Part shown: positions 10,331 through 22,218 of the stretch, piece by piece
Position numbering within the stretch: position 1 is the stretch's first letter
Layout of the letters: each line of letters opens with the position of its first letter
Source: Sternotherus odoratus
Taxonomy: Eukaryota > Chordata > Testudines > Kinosternidae
Length of the DNA stretch: 64,000 nt
Direction of reading: 5' to 3'
NCBI GenBank assembly: GCA_032164245.1
Contig: JAVMKO010000003.1
Location: 12,968,651 to 13,032,650 of the forward strand
Notes under the pieces: generated by a model
What the model was told of the DNA's origin: nothing
What the model saw: the letters and a program-made list of their open reading frames with translations, nothing else
The model's database searches: none
Position numbers and translations under genes: made by a program

Positions 10331-11369
10331 GACACTCCTGTAGTCCACTTTCATGGCAGGACGGGGGAGTGAAGAATTAATCAGTTTGTTACCAAGGGAT
10401 TTAGAATTTCTTACCATCTGCAGTTTAACACTCAGTTTTGTCTATTATGACACCACACTATTCATAGCAGAGTACACTACCTGATTCCGGAACTGACGTA
10501 CCTTAATCTAAAAATAAAAATAAGTTACAAAGCATTAGAAGACTCAACACTGACAGCTGGATGGAAGAAACTGGCTTTTTATGTAAATGTTTATAGTGAT
10601 GAAAGATTGGCTGTGACATTCTGATTCCAAATAAAAATGACATCCCTTCTTAGCTGGCAGAATAATGCATGCCCTTCCCTAAGAATATGTTTAAAATAGA
10701 CTGAAATTCAACAAGCAAACAATACAAATAAAAGAACGGTTAATTGCTGCTGTTTGTTGTCAAGCCTTAAATAACAAGTATTCAAACTATAACAGTTCAG
10801 AATTAATTCTATCTGCATAAAGCCAAATGAAGGTAATTCAGAGTCAGCAGGAAAAATTCACTGGCAAAATCAATGTATTTGATTTCAAAAGAATGATGTG
10901 TCGATCCAAGGTTCTTAGACCCTGATCCAAATCTCACTGTAGCCAATGGGAAAAACTTACAAAAAATTCAGATTAAAGCAACGTCAGTATCACGATCATC
11001 ACAACCCACTGAAATTTTAATCTTCTCTCTCTACTTATGCACCACATCTGGAGTGATCCTTAAGAAAAGCCTAGGGCAAGAAACAGTCTTTGCAACATGA
11101 CTTGAGAGCCAACAAGCTCTGGGTCTGTAAGACAAAGAGCAGTATTAAGTTCCAGGGTCTAATGCTTACTACTAAGAATGGCCCACCCCTCTCCCTCTGG
11201 ATGAGCACATCAATGGTCTTTAATCTGGAACATCCACATTTGCTTCAACTGCCAGGGCAAAGCACAGGAGGAGAGGTGGGTTTAGGGTGGCAAGACCACC
11301 GAGACCTCAAGAACCTGGAAGATAGTACAGATGTAATGTGCTCCCTCAATGTAGCACCACAACATCATA
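10331..11369. other. Unassigned AT-rich intergenic DNA
   Basis: About 1 kb with no recognised repeat, gene or RNA. It could be largely unique sequence. Confidence 0.4.
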
Positions 11370-11588
11370 ATATCTGGTTCATATAATGCTTCTCATCCAT
11401 AGACCTCAACGTGCTTTAAAAGGAGGTCTGTATTATTATCCTTATTTTACCAATGGTAAAAAGGAGGCACAGAAAGGTGAAATAATGGATCTAATGTCAC
11501 CCAGCACATCAATGGAAGAATTGGTAGTAAAATCCAGGATTCCTGAGTCCCAGTCCAATACCTCAGCCACTAGAGCACACTGCTGGGC
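11370..11588 (-). mobile_element. MIR SINE
   Basis: Read on the minus strand this gives the MIR order: agtgtgctctagtggctgag near the head, ctcaggaatcctgg, then the conserved core ending in ccattggtaaaataagg and a caaagt-type tail. MIRs are ancient tRNA-derived SINEs mobilised by L2. Divergence is high, as expected for its age. Confidence 0.75.
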
Positions 11589-11783
11589 AGGAAGGCAGCC
11601 ATGTTCTTTGAGAGATCTCCAGAGGAAGTTCCATTATAGGTGTCTTGCAGTCTGGAGGTGATCAAGGCATTGAGCAATCTGGTAAGGTCCACGTCTAACA
11701 AAAAAGCTCACCATCTTTTTGCCATGCACAGATAAAAAATGCTTTTAGGTACTGCTCTTATCTAGAGAACCAGGAGCATCGGA
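11589..11783. other. Short unassigned stretch
   Basis: No feature recognised. Confidence 0.35.
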
Positions 11784-11970
11784 GGGGAGGGATAGCTCGG
11801 TGATTTTAGCATTGGCCTAGTAAACCCAGTATTGTGAGTTCAGTCCTTGAGAGGGCCATTTAGAGATCTGGGGGAAAAGAATCTGTCAGGGGGACAGTAC
11901 TTGGTCCTGCTAATGTAGGCAGGGGACTGGACTCAGTGACCTTTCAAAGTCCTTCCAGTTCTATGAGATA
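11784..11970 (+). mobile_element. Cry-type tRNA-derived SINE
   Basis: The head gggagggatagctcggtga is a tRNA-like pol III A-box region, followed by attggcctagtaaaccc and gtgagttcagtccttgag (degenerate B box). The body gggccatttagagatctg leads to a CR1-like tail, ggactggactcagtgacc and ccttccagttctatga. This architecture is the Cry SINE known from cryptodiran turtles, which uses the CR1 tail for retrotransposition. Confidence 0.88.
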
Positions 11971-14232
11971 GGTATATCTCCATATATTATTATCCTACCA
12001 GTATGATCTCCATTCTCTTGTCCAAGGTTGTCATGTATTAGGCACTGCACTATTCCCTCTGTTACCACTTTTTAAATCATGTCGCACTGCATAAAAATTT
12101 AATTTTTAATCTGTATTTTTCCTTAGATGTGCAACAATATCTTGGACTTTGCCACACTAAATACTTCCGTCTTGGATTATTCACAATATATATAAATGAG
12201 CCATGATTTCATACCAGCATCATCTGTAAAAATGAAAGGCTGAGCACCCCAGAGCAACTGCAGTCTATGAATAATAAAGATCAGAGTGTAAATCCTGCTC
12301 AGTGTCAAAAATTTAAACCAACCCATTCTAGCCACCATCTTTTATTTACTGAATTTGCCAGAAGACTCTCCAAATTAACTGTTTAACTTACTTTCAGTGA
12401 TGTCGCCAGTTGTATATCTATCCTTCCACCATCTAAACTGCCTTAAAAGAAATTTTTTGCACACCTGGACTGTCAAAAAATAGAGGAAACATTGGTAGCA
12501 AGTAGGAATTTTTCCCCTAGGTCAGTGGCAGTTTCCAGTCATGCTGAACCTGAGTTGGAATTGATTCAATGAATCAGAGATGAATGAATTCTGGATCCTG
12601 GGACCAGCCCCCTGAACCATTCCATCCTCCCTTTGCTACTCCTTTAAATGTTGGTAAAGTCTCTGGACGTTTAAAAAGCTTCCTGAGATGTGCAAGGGTT
12701 TCTGTCTTGCTCCATTGCCCTTCAGAATGAGGGGCTGTATTCCCCAAACCCAACACATTAGGCCCTGTGATGTAATAAATTATATCAAGAAGAGGCACAC
12801 TTGGCTCTTTGCCCAGAAGCTGCAATTAATGAGACTCAACATTGCAGGGAGGGGGAAGAAAAATGGCCACAGGCTCTCAAACCCAATGTCAGCTGCTCCT
12901 AGTTAATCCAATTAGTTACATGAGATCAAAAAATGTACAAATCTTAACATTATTGACTTGAATGAGAGACGACTAGGAAACAAACAGCAGGAAAGAAAGC
13001 ACAGGGGAGAAGGAAAAGACTGAAAGTGAATAAAGGAAAATAGGCCAGGAATAAATTAGCATCTCAAGTTCTTCTGAACTTAATCTATTAATAAACAGAC
13101 AAATCTGTCAAATTTTCCCATTTAAATGGGTGTTTTATATAGCCTCAGCAGAAATGAATATGGGGCATGCCAAGATAACAGCAGTGCTCAGTTATACATG
13201 CATTCATCTATTACTAGCTCAGTTCAGATGGAATTGATAGTTCTATAGAAATTGTAGGCTACCCCTTCATTAGGTAGATTTTGATGTGCACCAATATTGT
13301 TCACAATACAGTAGTTGTGTTTGGCCTTGGGATATACCATTCAGCTAAAGTAGGAGTTTGCCAAAGCAGAAGCTGGTCCTTGAAAGACACATGCATTTGC
13401 TTACCTTGAAGCATGTGAGTAGCTCCACTGGTGTCATTGGGACTGAAGTTAAGCAAGTGCAATGTTGCCAACTCTTAAAACAAAAAATGCCTTCACCACA
13501 CACACACACACTCTTCTGGTCCTCATGGTTGAGGAGAACAGCTTGAAAACAATAAGCCCTGTAAAGGCACAAAATTCAGAAGGCATAACATAAAAACCCA
13601 AGTCCTAATTGATTTAAGTGTCCTAATATGGGGGAAGGCTGGGTCATGATTTTTTCAGGGCTCAGAGCTGGCTGTAGTGCACATGAACAAGTCTTTCCAG
13701 GATCAGGGCCCTAATGAGTAGGCTCTTTGGGACATGGATTTTCTCTTCATCTTCATTTTCAGAGAGGTTGGCCTTATCCTAAATAGGGCCCAGAATAAAG
13801 TGGTACTATAATAAAGTGATTATTAACAAAATTTGGCAGTGGTTTTTATAAGAGGAGAGTGACAACAATAAAGTTTATGACCAACATTTTAGGAGGAAAA
13901 AAAACTAAAAAAGGAAAAGAAACCTAAATCTTTCAAGGACTTCCCCCTGTATCAGTAATTTTTCCCCACGCTATTAGTACACATGGACATTTTGGAAATA
14001 ACTTTCCAAATTCCCACCCTCAGAACTTCTTATCTCCTGAGATTGTGAAATCAAATTGGCTGTTGTCTTGTGTTCTGGATTTTGATCATTCAGGCCTATT
14101 GGGTCAACAGTTGACAGTTGTTCTCCTTTGTAACTCCATCCAAGGGACATGCTCTGGCTAGCTTGGATTGTGCTAGCACGCTAAAGACAGAGCACAGCTG
14201 TGGCAGGACAGGCAGCAGGAGGCCTGGTCTAA
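11971..14232. other. Unassigned intergenic DNA
   Basis: No confident element. The only simple features are a short (CA)n tract at about 13497-13511 and AT-rich runs. Short frames such as 12688-12906 and 13345-13572 show no family motifs. Confidence 0.35.
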
Positions 14233-14464
14233 GGCCTGGTCTACACTAGCGGGGAGGGTTGACCTAAGATACACAGCTTCAGTTATGTGAATACTGTCTC
14301 TGAAGTTGATGCATCTTAGATCGACTTACCTGCTGTCCTCACGGGAGCAGCGATTGACAGTGGGCTCTGGGGATCGATTTATCATGTCCTGACAAGACAC
14401 AATAAATCGATCCCCAATAGATCGATCTCTATGCGTCGATCCAGCTGATAATGTAGACAAGGCC
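14233..14464. mobile_element. PIF/Harbinger-like MITE, TAA TSD
   Basis: The element starts GGCCTGGTCTACACTAGC and ends aatgtagacaaggcc, flanked by TAA at 14230-14232 and 14465-14467. Internal inverted blocks ggatcgatttat and ataaatcgatcc pair across a short loop. The 3-bp TWA-type target site is characteristic of PIF/Harbinger transposons. The ggcctggtct block is repeated just upstream (14221-14230), which may be part of the local target history. Confidence 0.85.
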
Positions 14465-14956
14465 TAAGACAATCAGCCGCTATAAGAATATCTCCTTTAG
14501 CCAGAATCAAACCTCAATTCCAAGCGTAGGCTTTGCCATTATCCCACTCAAAACTTTTTAACTTTGTGACAGATTTGACACACTGGCTCAGGGAGTGGTC
14601 CCACTAACACCAAGACTGAAAGTCTTTCTAGACCACATGCTATAGCAGGCTAGAGGTAAAGTTACTGGATGAAATTCTCCAGACTACATGATCCGAATGA
14701 CACTTGTAGTGTCCGACAGACAAGCAGACTGGTTTAAGATAAACCATTTATTGTGGATGTGAGCAATTTACAGAAATAATGTAACTGAACTCCCTGTCTG
14801 TAGCCTGTAACAGCCCTGTCCTGGACGCCTTTCTTCTATTCCGAGCTGGAAGCACATTACAGGAAACCCGAAGGCTGCATGAAGAGTGTATGTGAAGCAT
14901 GACAGCTCTACACTTCCTGAAGAATTTAGTATTTCCGGCATGCAGGTTTCTTTGGT
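14465..14956. other. Unassigned intergenic DNA
   Basis: No recognised element; aaaccatttattgtgg near 14742 is reminiscent of an LTR in reverse, but no borders were found. Confidence 0.3.
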
Positions 14957-15130
14957 GGGGAGGGATAGCTCAGTGGTTTGAGCATTGGCCTGCTAAACCT
15001 AGAGGTATGAGTTTAAGGCTTGAGAGGGCTATTTAAGGATATAGGGCAAAAATAGGAATTGGCCCTGCTTTGATCAGGAGGTTGGACTCCATGATCTCCT
15101 GAGGTCCCTTCCAACTCTGAAATTCTAAGG
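14957..15130 (+). mobile_element. Cry-type tRNA-derived SINE
   Basis: This is the best-preserved Cry SINE here. Its A-box region tagctcagtggtttgag is intact, followed by cattggcctgctaaacc, and the B box is degraded (gagtttaaggc). The CR1-like tail reads ctgctttgatcaggaggttg and cctgaggtcccttccaac. It is 174 bp, a usual length for the family. Confidence 0.92.
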
Positions 15131-16059
15131 TTATAGTCTTCCATTGTGTAGGTACAATAGCTATTTGCTATCCTGTGTGAAATGACCTTGGTGATTGAAT
15201 TCTTGACTTGATTTGGAAATAGACACTACTTAAATGCTTTGTGGAAGTGAAAATGCCTAATGCTCTGCTGAATTGAGTTTGCTAGCATGCTGGAAGAAGC
15301 TGAAAGACTCTCTGCTGAACAGGCACTGGCATTTACCATGTCACTGTCTCACACTTCCCAGCACTATAGGATTTGGGGTGACAAACTGGTGAGCTACTGC
15401 AGGACAGGAGAAAATGAACTACAGATTGGAGTGGAATGAGGGTTTGATTTATTTTCTCTGAGTCAGCCTGATGATGGACTGACTGCCCTGGAGTTTTGTG
15501 CAGTGGCATTGGATTAATGATATGCACTGATTACATCATCTAAGAAACCCCACAGGAGCATCTGGCATGTTACCTTGTTCTGCATCTAACAATAATAATA
15601 TGTCACTAATTTTACCAGAGAGTAGCTGTAGTTTCTGCCAAGTATTCAGAATGCTTCCCCTGCCAATCACTGCATCTTATCTGGACTGAGGTGCATTATC
15701 CCACCATATTTTGGAAAAGTAGGGAAGTGCTTCTGTCCAGATGCAATGAGAAGACCTAGACCTGAGTATCATCAGTGTATTGATGATGTTATAGACCTAA
15801 GTTTCCCTTGGCAGCTTCTTAGGTCCATATCCTGAACACAAAAGTCATCTCGCTTGAAGTATCAAGTGTGGCAAACCTTGAACCTCCAAAGGTAACAGGT
15901 TGGGACTGGTGTAGCAAGAGTGGGACAGCCAGAGGGGCTGGGAAATAAAGTTATTTTATTTCTGGGCTTAGTCACATGTCTGGTCAGGGTGAGAAAGGTT
16001 AAAACCCCTGTACAGGGTCCAGACTCACAGTGACAAGTGGCCCTACAGCTGTCTTCCTG
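15131..16059. other. Unassigned intergenic DNA
   Basis: No confident element. A small inverted ccagacatg/catgtctgg-like pair lies near 15950-15990, but no termini could be defined. Confidence 0.35.
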
Positions 16060-16185
16060 TGTAACACAGGCCGTAGGACTTCCCCAAAATAATTCCTAGA
16101 ACATATCTTTTAGAAAAACATCCAATCTTGATTTTAAGATTTCAAGTCATTGATAATCCTAACGGTACCCTTTGTTAGCCAATAC
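16060..16185 (-). mobile_element. CR1 3' region, first part of a split copy
   Basis: Plus-strand text acacaggccgtaggacttcc, then ccaatcttgattttaaga and cattgataatccta, matches the reverse complement of a CR1 3' region. The matching order is interrupted near 16185 and resumes near 16726. Confidence 0.7.
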
Positions 16186-16725
16186 AGTTGTATGTATTGC
16201 ACACACTATGTTGATATGTGTTATGCTCTTCCCACAATTCCATTCACTTATGGCAAGATCTATATCCCACAACACTTTGCAAATCTGAAGTCAGCTTTGG
16301 CTCTGACATATACAAAGCCTGTCAAAGGCAAGATACAGGAATAGCATGTCCCTTTTCAGGTTGGGATCTACTTCCATAGCCCAACTGGTACTTGGAATGT
16401 GGTATCCAAAAGAAAAGATAAGGAAGGAAAAGGCTAATACAGAAAAACTCAGTAAAAAGCTGATTGGTGAATTTCAGTCCTGGATGAGGTATAGTGTGTG
16501 CTCTAACTTGTAAACAACCATACTACAAATACAGTTAGTTTGAATGCATACATCAGAGCAAACCTTCTGTGTAGGGTGAACTAAACACTGAGAAAATAGT
16601 TTCCGAGAAGGGCTGGTAATGTATTAACTCTCTCCTTTCTGCATTTACTTTTCTGTCAAATAAAATTTGGCTAAACTTGGTTAGTTGGCCTCTCAAAACA
16701 TTCATATTAGAAAACCACAGAGGAA
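16186..16725. other. Unidentified insert within CR1
   Basis: About 540 bp separate two parts of one CR1 copy that would be adjacent in the consensus as I remember it. I see no termini, tandem array or coding potential in it. It may be an unknown element or a diverged MITE. Confidence 0.4.
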
Positions 16726-16935
16726 ATCAAGCAATTGGCTATACTTTAAACAAAATCTATTGTTAAAATTATGCCTTATTTCTAGTCTGAATTTGTCTTG
16801 TTTCAACCTCCAGCTGCTGGCTCTTGTCATGCCTTTATCTGATGGATTCAAGAGCCCTCAACTATCAGAAATCTTCTCTCTGTGTAGACACATAGACCAT
16901 GATCACCTTGTAACCTTCATTTGGATAAACTAAAT
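16726..16935 (-). mobile_element. CR1 3' region, second part of a split copy
   Basis: gttaaaattatgccttattt, then ctagtctgaatttgtcttg and ccagctgctggctcttgtc continue the minus-strand CR1 begun at 16060-16185. Confidence 0.7.
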
Positions 16936-17917
16936 AAAAAGCTTATCAGACCTAAATAGTGCTCCACACATCTGTTTTTCCTTATAATGTACATGCTGAA
17001 TGGGCCTTTTTCTGGTTCACAAACTAATCGCTAACCAGTCCTGATTTCTGTGAAAGTATTTGAACCGAGGACTCCTGTTTCAGATCTAGTGCCTAGCCAC
17101 TGTATAACACTGCCTAATAATCCTGTAATTTAGCGTACCCTCTCCCAGTAGAAATTGTTATTTACTCTAATTAGAGATATTCCACACCTAACATACTGTC
17201 GAAGACCAAAGGGATATAAAGCAAAGATTACTGGGCAGCTTCTTGATTTTGCAGCGTGCTGCACTCTGCAGCAAATCTACATGATGATACATTCACTTCT
17301 TGCAGACTCTGATATTGCAGTAGTCACAAGGACATTTCTATTAGCATTTCCACTGAGAGCAGAAAATTCCATATGACTCCTTGTTGTCCTTGTGCAAATA
17401 TACCTATATCTTACCAAGATCCTGCCAGCATATCCAGCTACACTGATTAGGCTCCACCAAAAGCAGATATTTAAGGAAGGAGGCTCTGCAAACAAAGTGC
17501 TGGAAAAAAATGAAGCGGAATGGTGACAAGATGCCCAGTGTCTTATTAGTAAGAAGGGTTTGAATAGAAGTCTCAGGAACAGAAAAACCAGAACGTTTCA
17601 CATTCTAAGGTCTTAGTTCAGGCAACCACTTTATGCCTGTGCTTAACTCCCTGCTTAAAGTTAAGGAGCATAGTCTATATGAATTTAAATCTCTCTCTAT
17701 TTAGCAAAATACTTAACTTTAAGCTCTTAAAGCTTAGCACATGCTTAAATATCTGCTCAATGGCTTTTCAGAGGGTGTTTGTACTCATTTCTACTACGTG
17801 ACTCTACAGTTTGATTTCACATCACTTGTACAGTGGTTGCCATTCATAATGGCAAAATTTGATATCTTCCACTTTTATTTGGAGCATTGTTATAGCCATG
17901 CAGGTCCCAAGCTATGA
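16936..17917. other. Unassigned intergenic DNA
   Basis: No confident element. The segment 17620-17770 repeats gcttaac/ttaaag blocks, which recalls a low-complexity amniote repeat, but borders are not visible. Confidence 0.35.
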
Positions 17918-17955
17918 GCGAGACGAAGTGGGTGAGGTAATATCTTTTACTGGAT

Positions 17956-18732
17956 TGCGACAGGGTGTATTCCACATTTGAGGCTCCTTGCTGGCCTAAT
18001 GGCACTCTGCCCTAAGAAAGAGGGAGCTGAGAGGAAAGGAGGAGTGAAGGTGAGTCCTCCAAGCTTGCCTAGAGAGGACTCCCCAGAGTAGCCATTTAGG
18101 AGCCAAAGAGACCTGAAGCTAGAGGGCCTAGCAACAGCCAATCAGGGCCCTGCTCGCTCAAATAAAAAGGAGCTGCCGGGCCTTAGCAGTTTAGTTCCTG
18201 GCTGGAGCGAAGAAGGATGAGCCTTGCTGACCAAAGTAGCCCAACAATTAGACAAAGTTTATGGCTGGCTGAATTTACATCGCTGGGATTGTGGAAAGAG
18301 AAAAACCTGAGGATGTTGGCCCTAAAATAGGGCTGGAGATAAAAGGGCCTGGCAGGAAGAAGCTTGGGGAAATAGCAGTGAAGGATAGAAGTAAGCAGAA
18401 CATGGCTGCTGTCTATAGGATCCCTGGACTAGAACCTAGAGTAGAGGATGGGCCTGGGTTCCCCTGCCGGCCACAGGTAAAGTGGTGTAAACCCCAAGAA
18501 AGGGACATGGTTTGGGAGCCCAAATTGAATGTAAAGGGCCCAGAGTTGGGGATGAAGGCCCTAGCAAGGGCAAATAAATCATTTATCTACTGTCCTCTTT
18601 AATACCCTGGAAGGGTTTCATTGTGACTTTGTGACTTGGCCAGCAACCTACAAAGGGCACAAGAGTGAGAAAAGGACGGTGCTCCTGCACCATGCCACTC
18701 GGAGGAGCTCAACATGTGACTTCACCCTTACA
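17956..18732 (+). mobile_element. LTR inserted in the PLE tail
   Basis: The insert starts TGCGACAGGG and ends cacccttaCA, interrupting the PLE tail between actgga and ccactcttg. A tata-like caaataaaaagg lies near 18160 and a polyadenylation signal aataaa near 18575, giving plus orientation. Flanking pentamers tggat and tgagt match poorly, so the target duplication is eroded or the borders are off by a few bases. The open frame 18291-18602 inside it shows no known domain. Confidence 0.65.
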
Positions 18733-19211
18733 TGAGTCCACTCTTGTTGGTAGATGACACAAGCTTTTCAAGCATCACCAAATAAATCTTATCTACAGCC
18801 AGCCAGTCAGATACCACACAATATGCCAGGAAAGGTCTGGACACACACTTTAAAACCACCATCACCAAATAAAGGATAATCCATCAGAGAAGTAGATTGC
18901 ATCATAGGACCAGCCATCCAAATACCATGAGAGAACGTGCTTCAATATAGGAAAACACACCAATCACACACCCCTAGTTGCCATCTACCACTTCACACTG
19001 AAACACGTACAGGGTATCAAACAGCTAAAACCACATCTTCAAAGAAATATTTCCACAGCCCCCTCTTCTGATCTTCAACCTATCCCCCTATCCTCACCAA
19101 CCTCATATCAGAAGCAACCTCCCCACATACCAGGATAAACCAACTCATAGCTACCCCAGATGCTGTCAGAACAAAAGATGCAAAGCCTGCAGATATATCT
19201 CCCCTGCTACG

Positions 19212-19597
19212 ATGATAGATACTGCCCACAACACTCCTTGCAAAATCCATGGGTCCTATGCATGCCTACATGTGATGTACCTCATTCAGTGCCTCAAATG
19301 CCCCAGCAACAACTATGTGGGTGAAACCAGACAACCACTACACTCTAGAATGAACTCACACAGAAAAATTATAAAACAAAAAACATGGTCAAACCTTTTT
19401 CACAAAGAAATCACTCCATATCTGACCTCTCAGTCCTTGTCCTCCAAAGACACCTGCACAGTGGACAAGCTCAGGAACTTAAATTCACAACTGGTTTTAT
19501 GGCTGATTACAACATTTTGTTACCTATCAATCCTCCTTTGTTCTGCAGAGGTGTTTATTGCTCACTTCATTTTAGGTGGTTTCTTGCAAGGCGTTAA
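19212..19597 (+). pseudogene. GIY-YIG endonuclease remnant of a PLE
   Basis: The frame opening at 19212 contains YLIQCLKCP at residues 23-31 and YVGETRQ at residues 35-41. These correspond to the GIY and YIG strands, and R46 and H50 sit where the helix residues of the nuclease lie (SRMNSHR). The Cys pair (C27, C30) is typical of PLE GIY-YIG domains. A frameshift near 19385 moves the rest (FSQRNHSISDLSVLVLQ) to another frame. In life the domain nicks target DNA for PLE integration; this copy is broken and truncated. The trailing part of the 19212 frame, after 19500, is untranslated tail. Confidence 0.82.
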
Positions 19598-19757
19598 CCC
19601 CTTTATGCTTAACAATCCGCCCCCACCCCTTGTACTTGGCTGTGACACTCTAGTTCCCTTTTTCAGACCTGAAAAGCAACCCTTTTCAGGTTGTCTTCTC
19701 CACCAACATAAGTTGGTCCAATAAAAGATATTACCCCACCCACCTTGTCTCTCATGA

Positions 19758-20129
19758 AAAATGGCAACATACACCCACATTTCCCACAAAGCTGTATCAG
19801 ATTCCATGGTACAGTATTTTCTTACACTTACAAAAGGCAAAACTTTCAGAATCCCGGCTATCAGTATAGCAGTTTTTGGCACTAACCTTTTTTCCTCCTG
19901 AAATGCCCCACTATTGCTACAACCAGTTCAGTTCTAGCAGCAGTAACAACAGCCTTTGTGTAAACAAGGCACTGGAGGCTGCTGGCATTTTAAGTGTAAT
20001 GCTCATAGCAACCGGAAGGATCCCAAAGCACAAATTGTGGGAAATGCAGATAACAAAAACAATTAGGAGTCTGGAAGAACTGACACAGAGAGAAATGTAA
20101 CATATTTCACCAAACATAGAATGGATAAA
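19758..20129. other. Unassigned intergenic DNA
   Basis: No recognised element or gene. Confidence 0.4.
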
Positions 20130-20325
20130 TGTTCATGTATTTGAAGGATATAAACAGCAGGTTGGGAAGAAAATTATCTAGGCTGGTACATGTAGGTATA
20201 ACTAGAAGCCATGGGATTAAATGAAGAAAGGAAAGTGTACGGCAGGTATAGGACAATAATTCTGGCAGCAAGTCTTTTGGAACAGTGTCCCAGGAGCAGT
20301 GTTGGGAGCTCTATTGTTAGTACAT

Positions 20326-20722
20326 TGTGACAGATCGCCTTCTCGCCCCCACTCCAAACACAGGCAGGAGACTCTTCTTTGGCTCCAAACAGTGCTCTTT
20401 ATTTACAGTGCAGCCTGTGCAGACCCCACCACCTACTATACACAGCTCTATACATAGCTCTACAGCTTAGCTCTTTACACAGCTCTAAACACAGCTCTAC
20501 AGCTTAGCTCTTTCTCTCTATCTCACTCCTCCACACCACCACCACCCTGGGCTTCCTGCCTGGCAGGCTTTTATCCCCCTGAGGAGGCTTCCAGGTGTAA
20601 CTCATCCAGGCTGATTGCTCTGCAGCCCAGGTGGCTGATTAGGCTTCTCTGCAGGGAGGTTTGCCGAGGGCTTTTCTCCCTCTTAAAGGGGCGGCAGGCT
20701 GGGTCAGGCCCACCCTGCCACA
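20326..20722 (-). mobile_element. Solo LTR with 4-bp TSD
   Basis: The plus strand begins TGTGACAGATCG and ends CCTGCCACA, with ACAT at 20322-20325 and 20723-20726. On the minus strand it has a TATA-like ggataaaagcc, an aataaagagcactg polyadenylation region and a gtctcctgcctg block. The solo LTR at 53265-53760 carries the same blocks in the same order, so the two are one family. A 4-bp duplication fits gammaretrovirus-like (ERV1) integration. No viral genes are present. Confidence 0.9.
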
Positions 20723-21159
20723 ACATTTAAAACAAAATTAGATGAGGTACTTCAAGGGATTGCTCTAGACTGTCAGGGAAGGGGCTAGGTCAGTGATTCT
20801 CGACTTGAGGTACGCATACCCTTGGGAGTATGCCAAGGTCTTCCAGGGGTACATCAACTCACCTAGATATTTGCCTAGTTTTACAATAGGCTACATACAA
20901 AGCAGGAGCAAAGACAGTACAAACTAAAATTTCAAACAGGCAATGACTTGTTTATACTGCTCCATATACTTTACACTGAAATGCAAGTACAGTAAACCCT
21001 CGATTTAACGGACCTCGATTTAACGGACTTCGGATGCAACGGACAAAATTTTTAAGAAAGTCCGATGCATCCCAAATCCGTTTGTTGAGGTCCGGCTGCC
21101 GGCTCCCCGCTGCCTCCCTGGTCCTGCCTGCCGCCCGGGTCCTGGCAGCTAGCTGGAGC

Positions 21160-22110
21160 CGCTAGCCCCGGGGAGCGCGGATCAAGCCGCGCTCCCCAGG
21201 CGGTGGCTGAAGTCGCACTCCCCGGGTGGCGGCTGGAGCCGCGAGCCCCGGGGAGCAAGCCCCGAGCCCAGATCAAGCTGCGCTCCCCGGGCGGCGGCTG
21301 GAGCCGCGAGCCCTGGGGAGCGCCGCGAGGGGAGCCCCAAGCCCAGATCAAGCTGCGCTCCCCGGGTGGCGGCTGGAGCCCCAAGCCCAGATCAAGCTGC
21401 GCTCCCCGGGTGGCGGCTGGAGCCGCGAGCCCCGGGGAGCGAGCCCCGAGCCCAGATCAAGCTGCGCTCCCCGGGCGGTGGCTGGAGCCGCGAGCCCCGG
21501 GGAGCGCCACGTGGCGAGCCCCGAGCCCAGATCAAGCTGCGCTCCCCGGGTGGCGGCTGGAGCCGCGAGCCCCGGGGAGCGCCGCGCGGTGAGCCCCGAG
21601 CCCAGATCAAGCCGCGCTCTCCGGGCGGCGGCTGGAGCCGCGAGCCCTGGGGAGCGCCGCGAGGGGAGCCCCAAGCCCAGATCAAGCTGCGCTCCCCGGG
21701 TGGCGGCTGGAGCCGCGAGCCCCGGGGAGCGCCGCGCGTGGAGCCCCGGGGAGCGAGCCCCGAGCCCAGATCAAGCTGCGCTCCCCGGGCGGTGGCTGGA
21801 GCCGCGAGCCCCGGGGAGCGCCGCGCGGTGAGCCCTGAGCCCAGATCAAGCCGCGCTCTCCGGGTGGCGGCTGGAGCCGCGAGCCCCGGGGAGTGCCGCG
21901 CGTGGAGCCCCGGGGAGTGAGCCCGGAGCCCAGATCAAACCGTGCTCCCCGGGCGGCGGCTGGAGCCGCGAGCCCTGGGGAGCGAGCCCCAAGCCCAGAT
22001 CAAGCCGCGCTCCCCGGGCGGCGGCTGGAGCCCCGGGGAGCGAGCCCCGAGCCCGGGGGAGCGTGGATCAAGCCGCGCCCCCCGGGCGGCGGCTGGAGCC
22101 CCGAGCCCCG
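21160..22110. repeat. GC-rich minisatellite, about 13 units
   Basis: Units of mostly 65-75 bp are marked by gatcaag at 21271, 21346, 21390, 21455, 21530, 21605, 21680, 21769, 21844, 21933 (gatcaaa), 21998 and 22066. The usual spacing is 75 bp, with 44 to 89 bp variants. Each unit carries ggctggagccgcgagcc and ggggagcg blocks. Long Ala/Gly/Pro/Arg frames on both strands (for example 21226-21831) are read-through of these units, not proteins. Confidence 0.92.
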
Positions 22111-22218
22111 GCCGCCAGCGGGGTCTGGGGCCAGGGCGCATGGGGGTCCAGGGCACGGGGTTTTTTTTGTTTTATTTTAAAAAAAAAATCTGCGGCTTTT
22201 CAGCGGAGAAGTACTGTA

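Larger units (their letters stand above)
17918..19753 (+). mobile_element. Penelope-like element with inverted tails
   Basis: The right end (about 19700-19753) reads agttggtccaataaaagat, then tattaccccacccacc and ttgtctctc. The left end carries the same tail inverted (gagacgaagtgggtgagg, ggtaatatcttttactgga), and after an LTR insertion the left copy resumes at ccactcttgttggtag near 18738. Between the tails, 18780-19500 matches the end of the PLE open frame, including a GIY-YIG endonuclease remnant. ATGA borders both ends (17914-17917 and 19754-19757), possibly a 4-bp target duplication. PLEs encode an RT plus GIY-YIG nuclease and often integrate as inverted partial copies. Confidence 0.8.

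Noticed and set aside
14957..15030. tRNA gene candidate
   Set aside because: The A box is good but the B box is degraded, there is no cloverleaf 3' half, and a CR1-like tail follows: a SINE.
18291..18602. 103-codon frame as a gene
   Set aside because: It lies inside an LTR-like insert and shows no known domain or splice structure.
21203..22180. Long Ala/Gly/Pro/Arg-rich open frames on both strands
   Set aside because: They read through the GC-rich minisatellite in several frames at once, with no domain and no start context; purely compositional.
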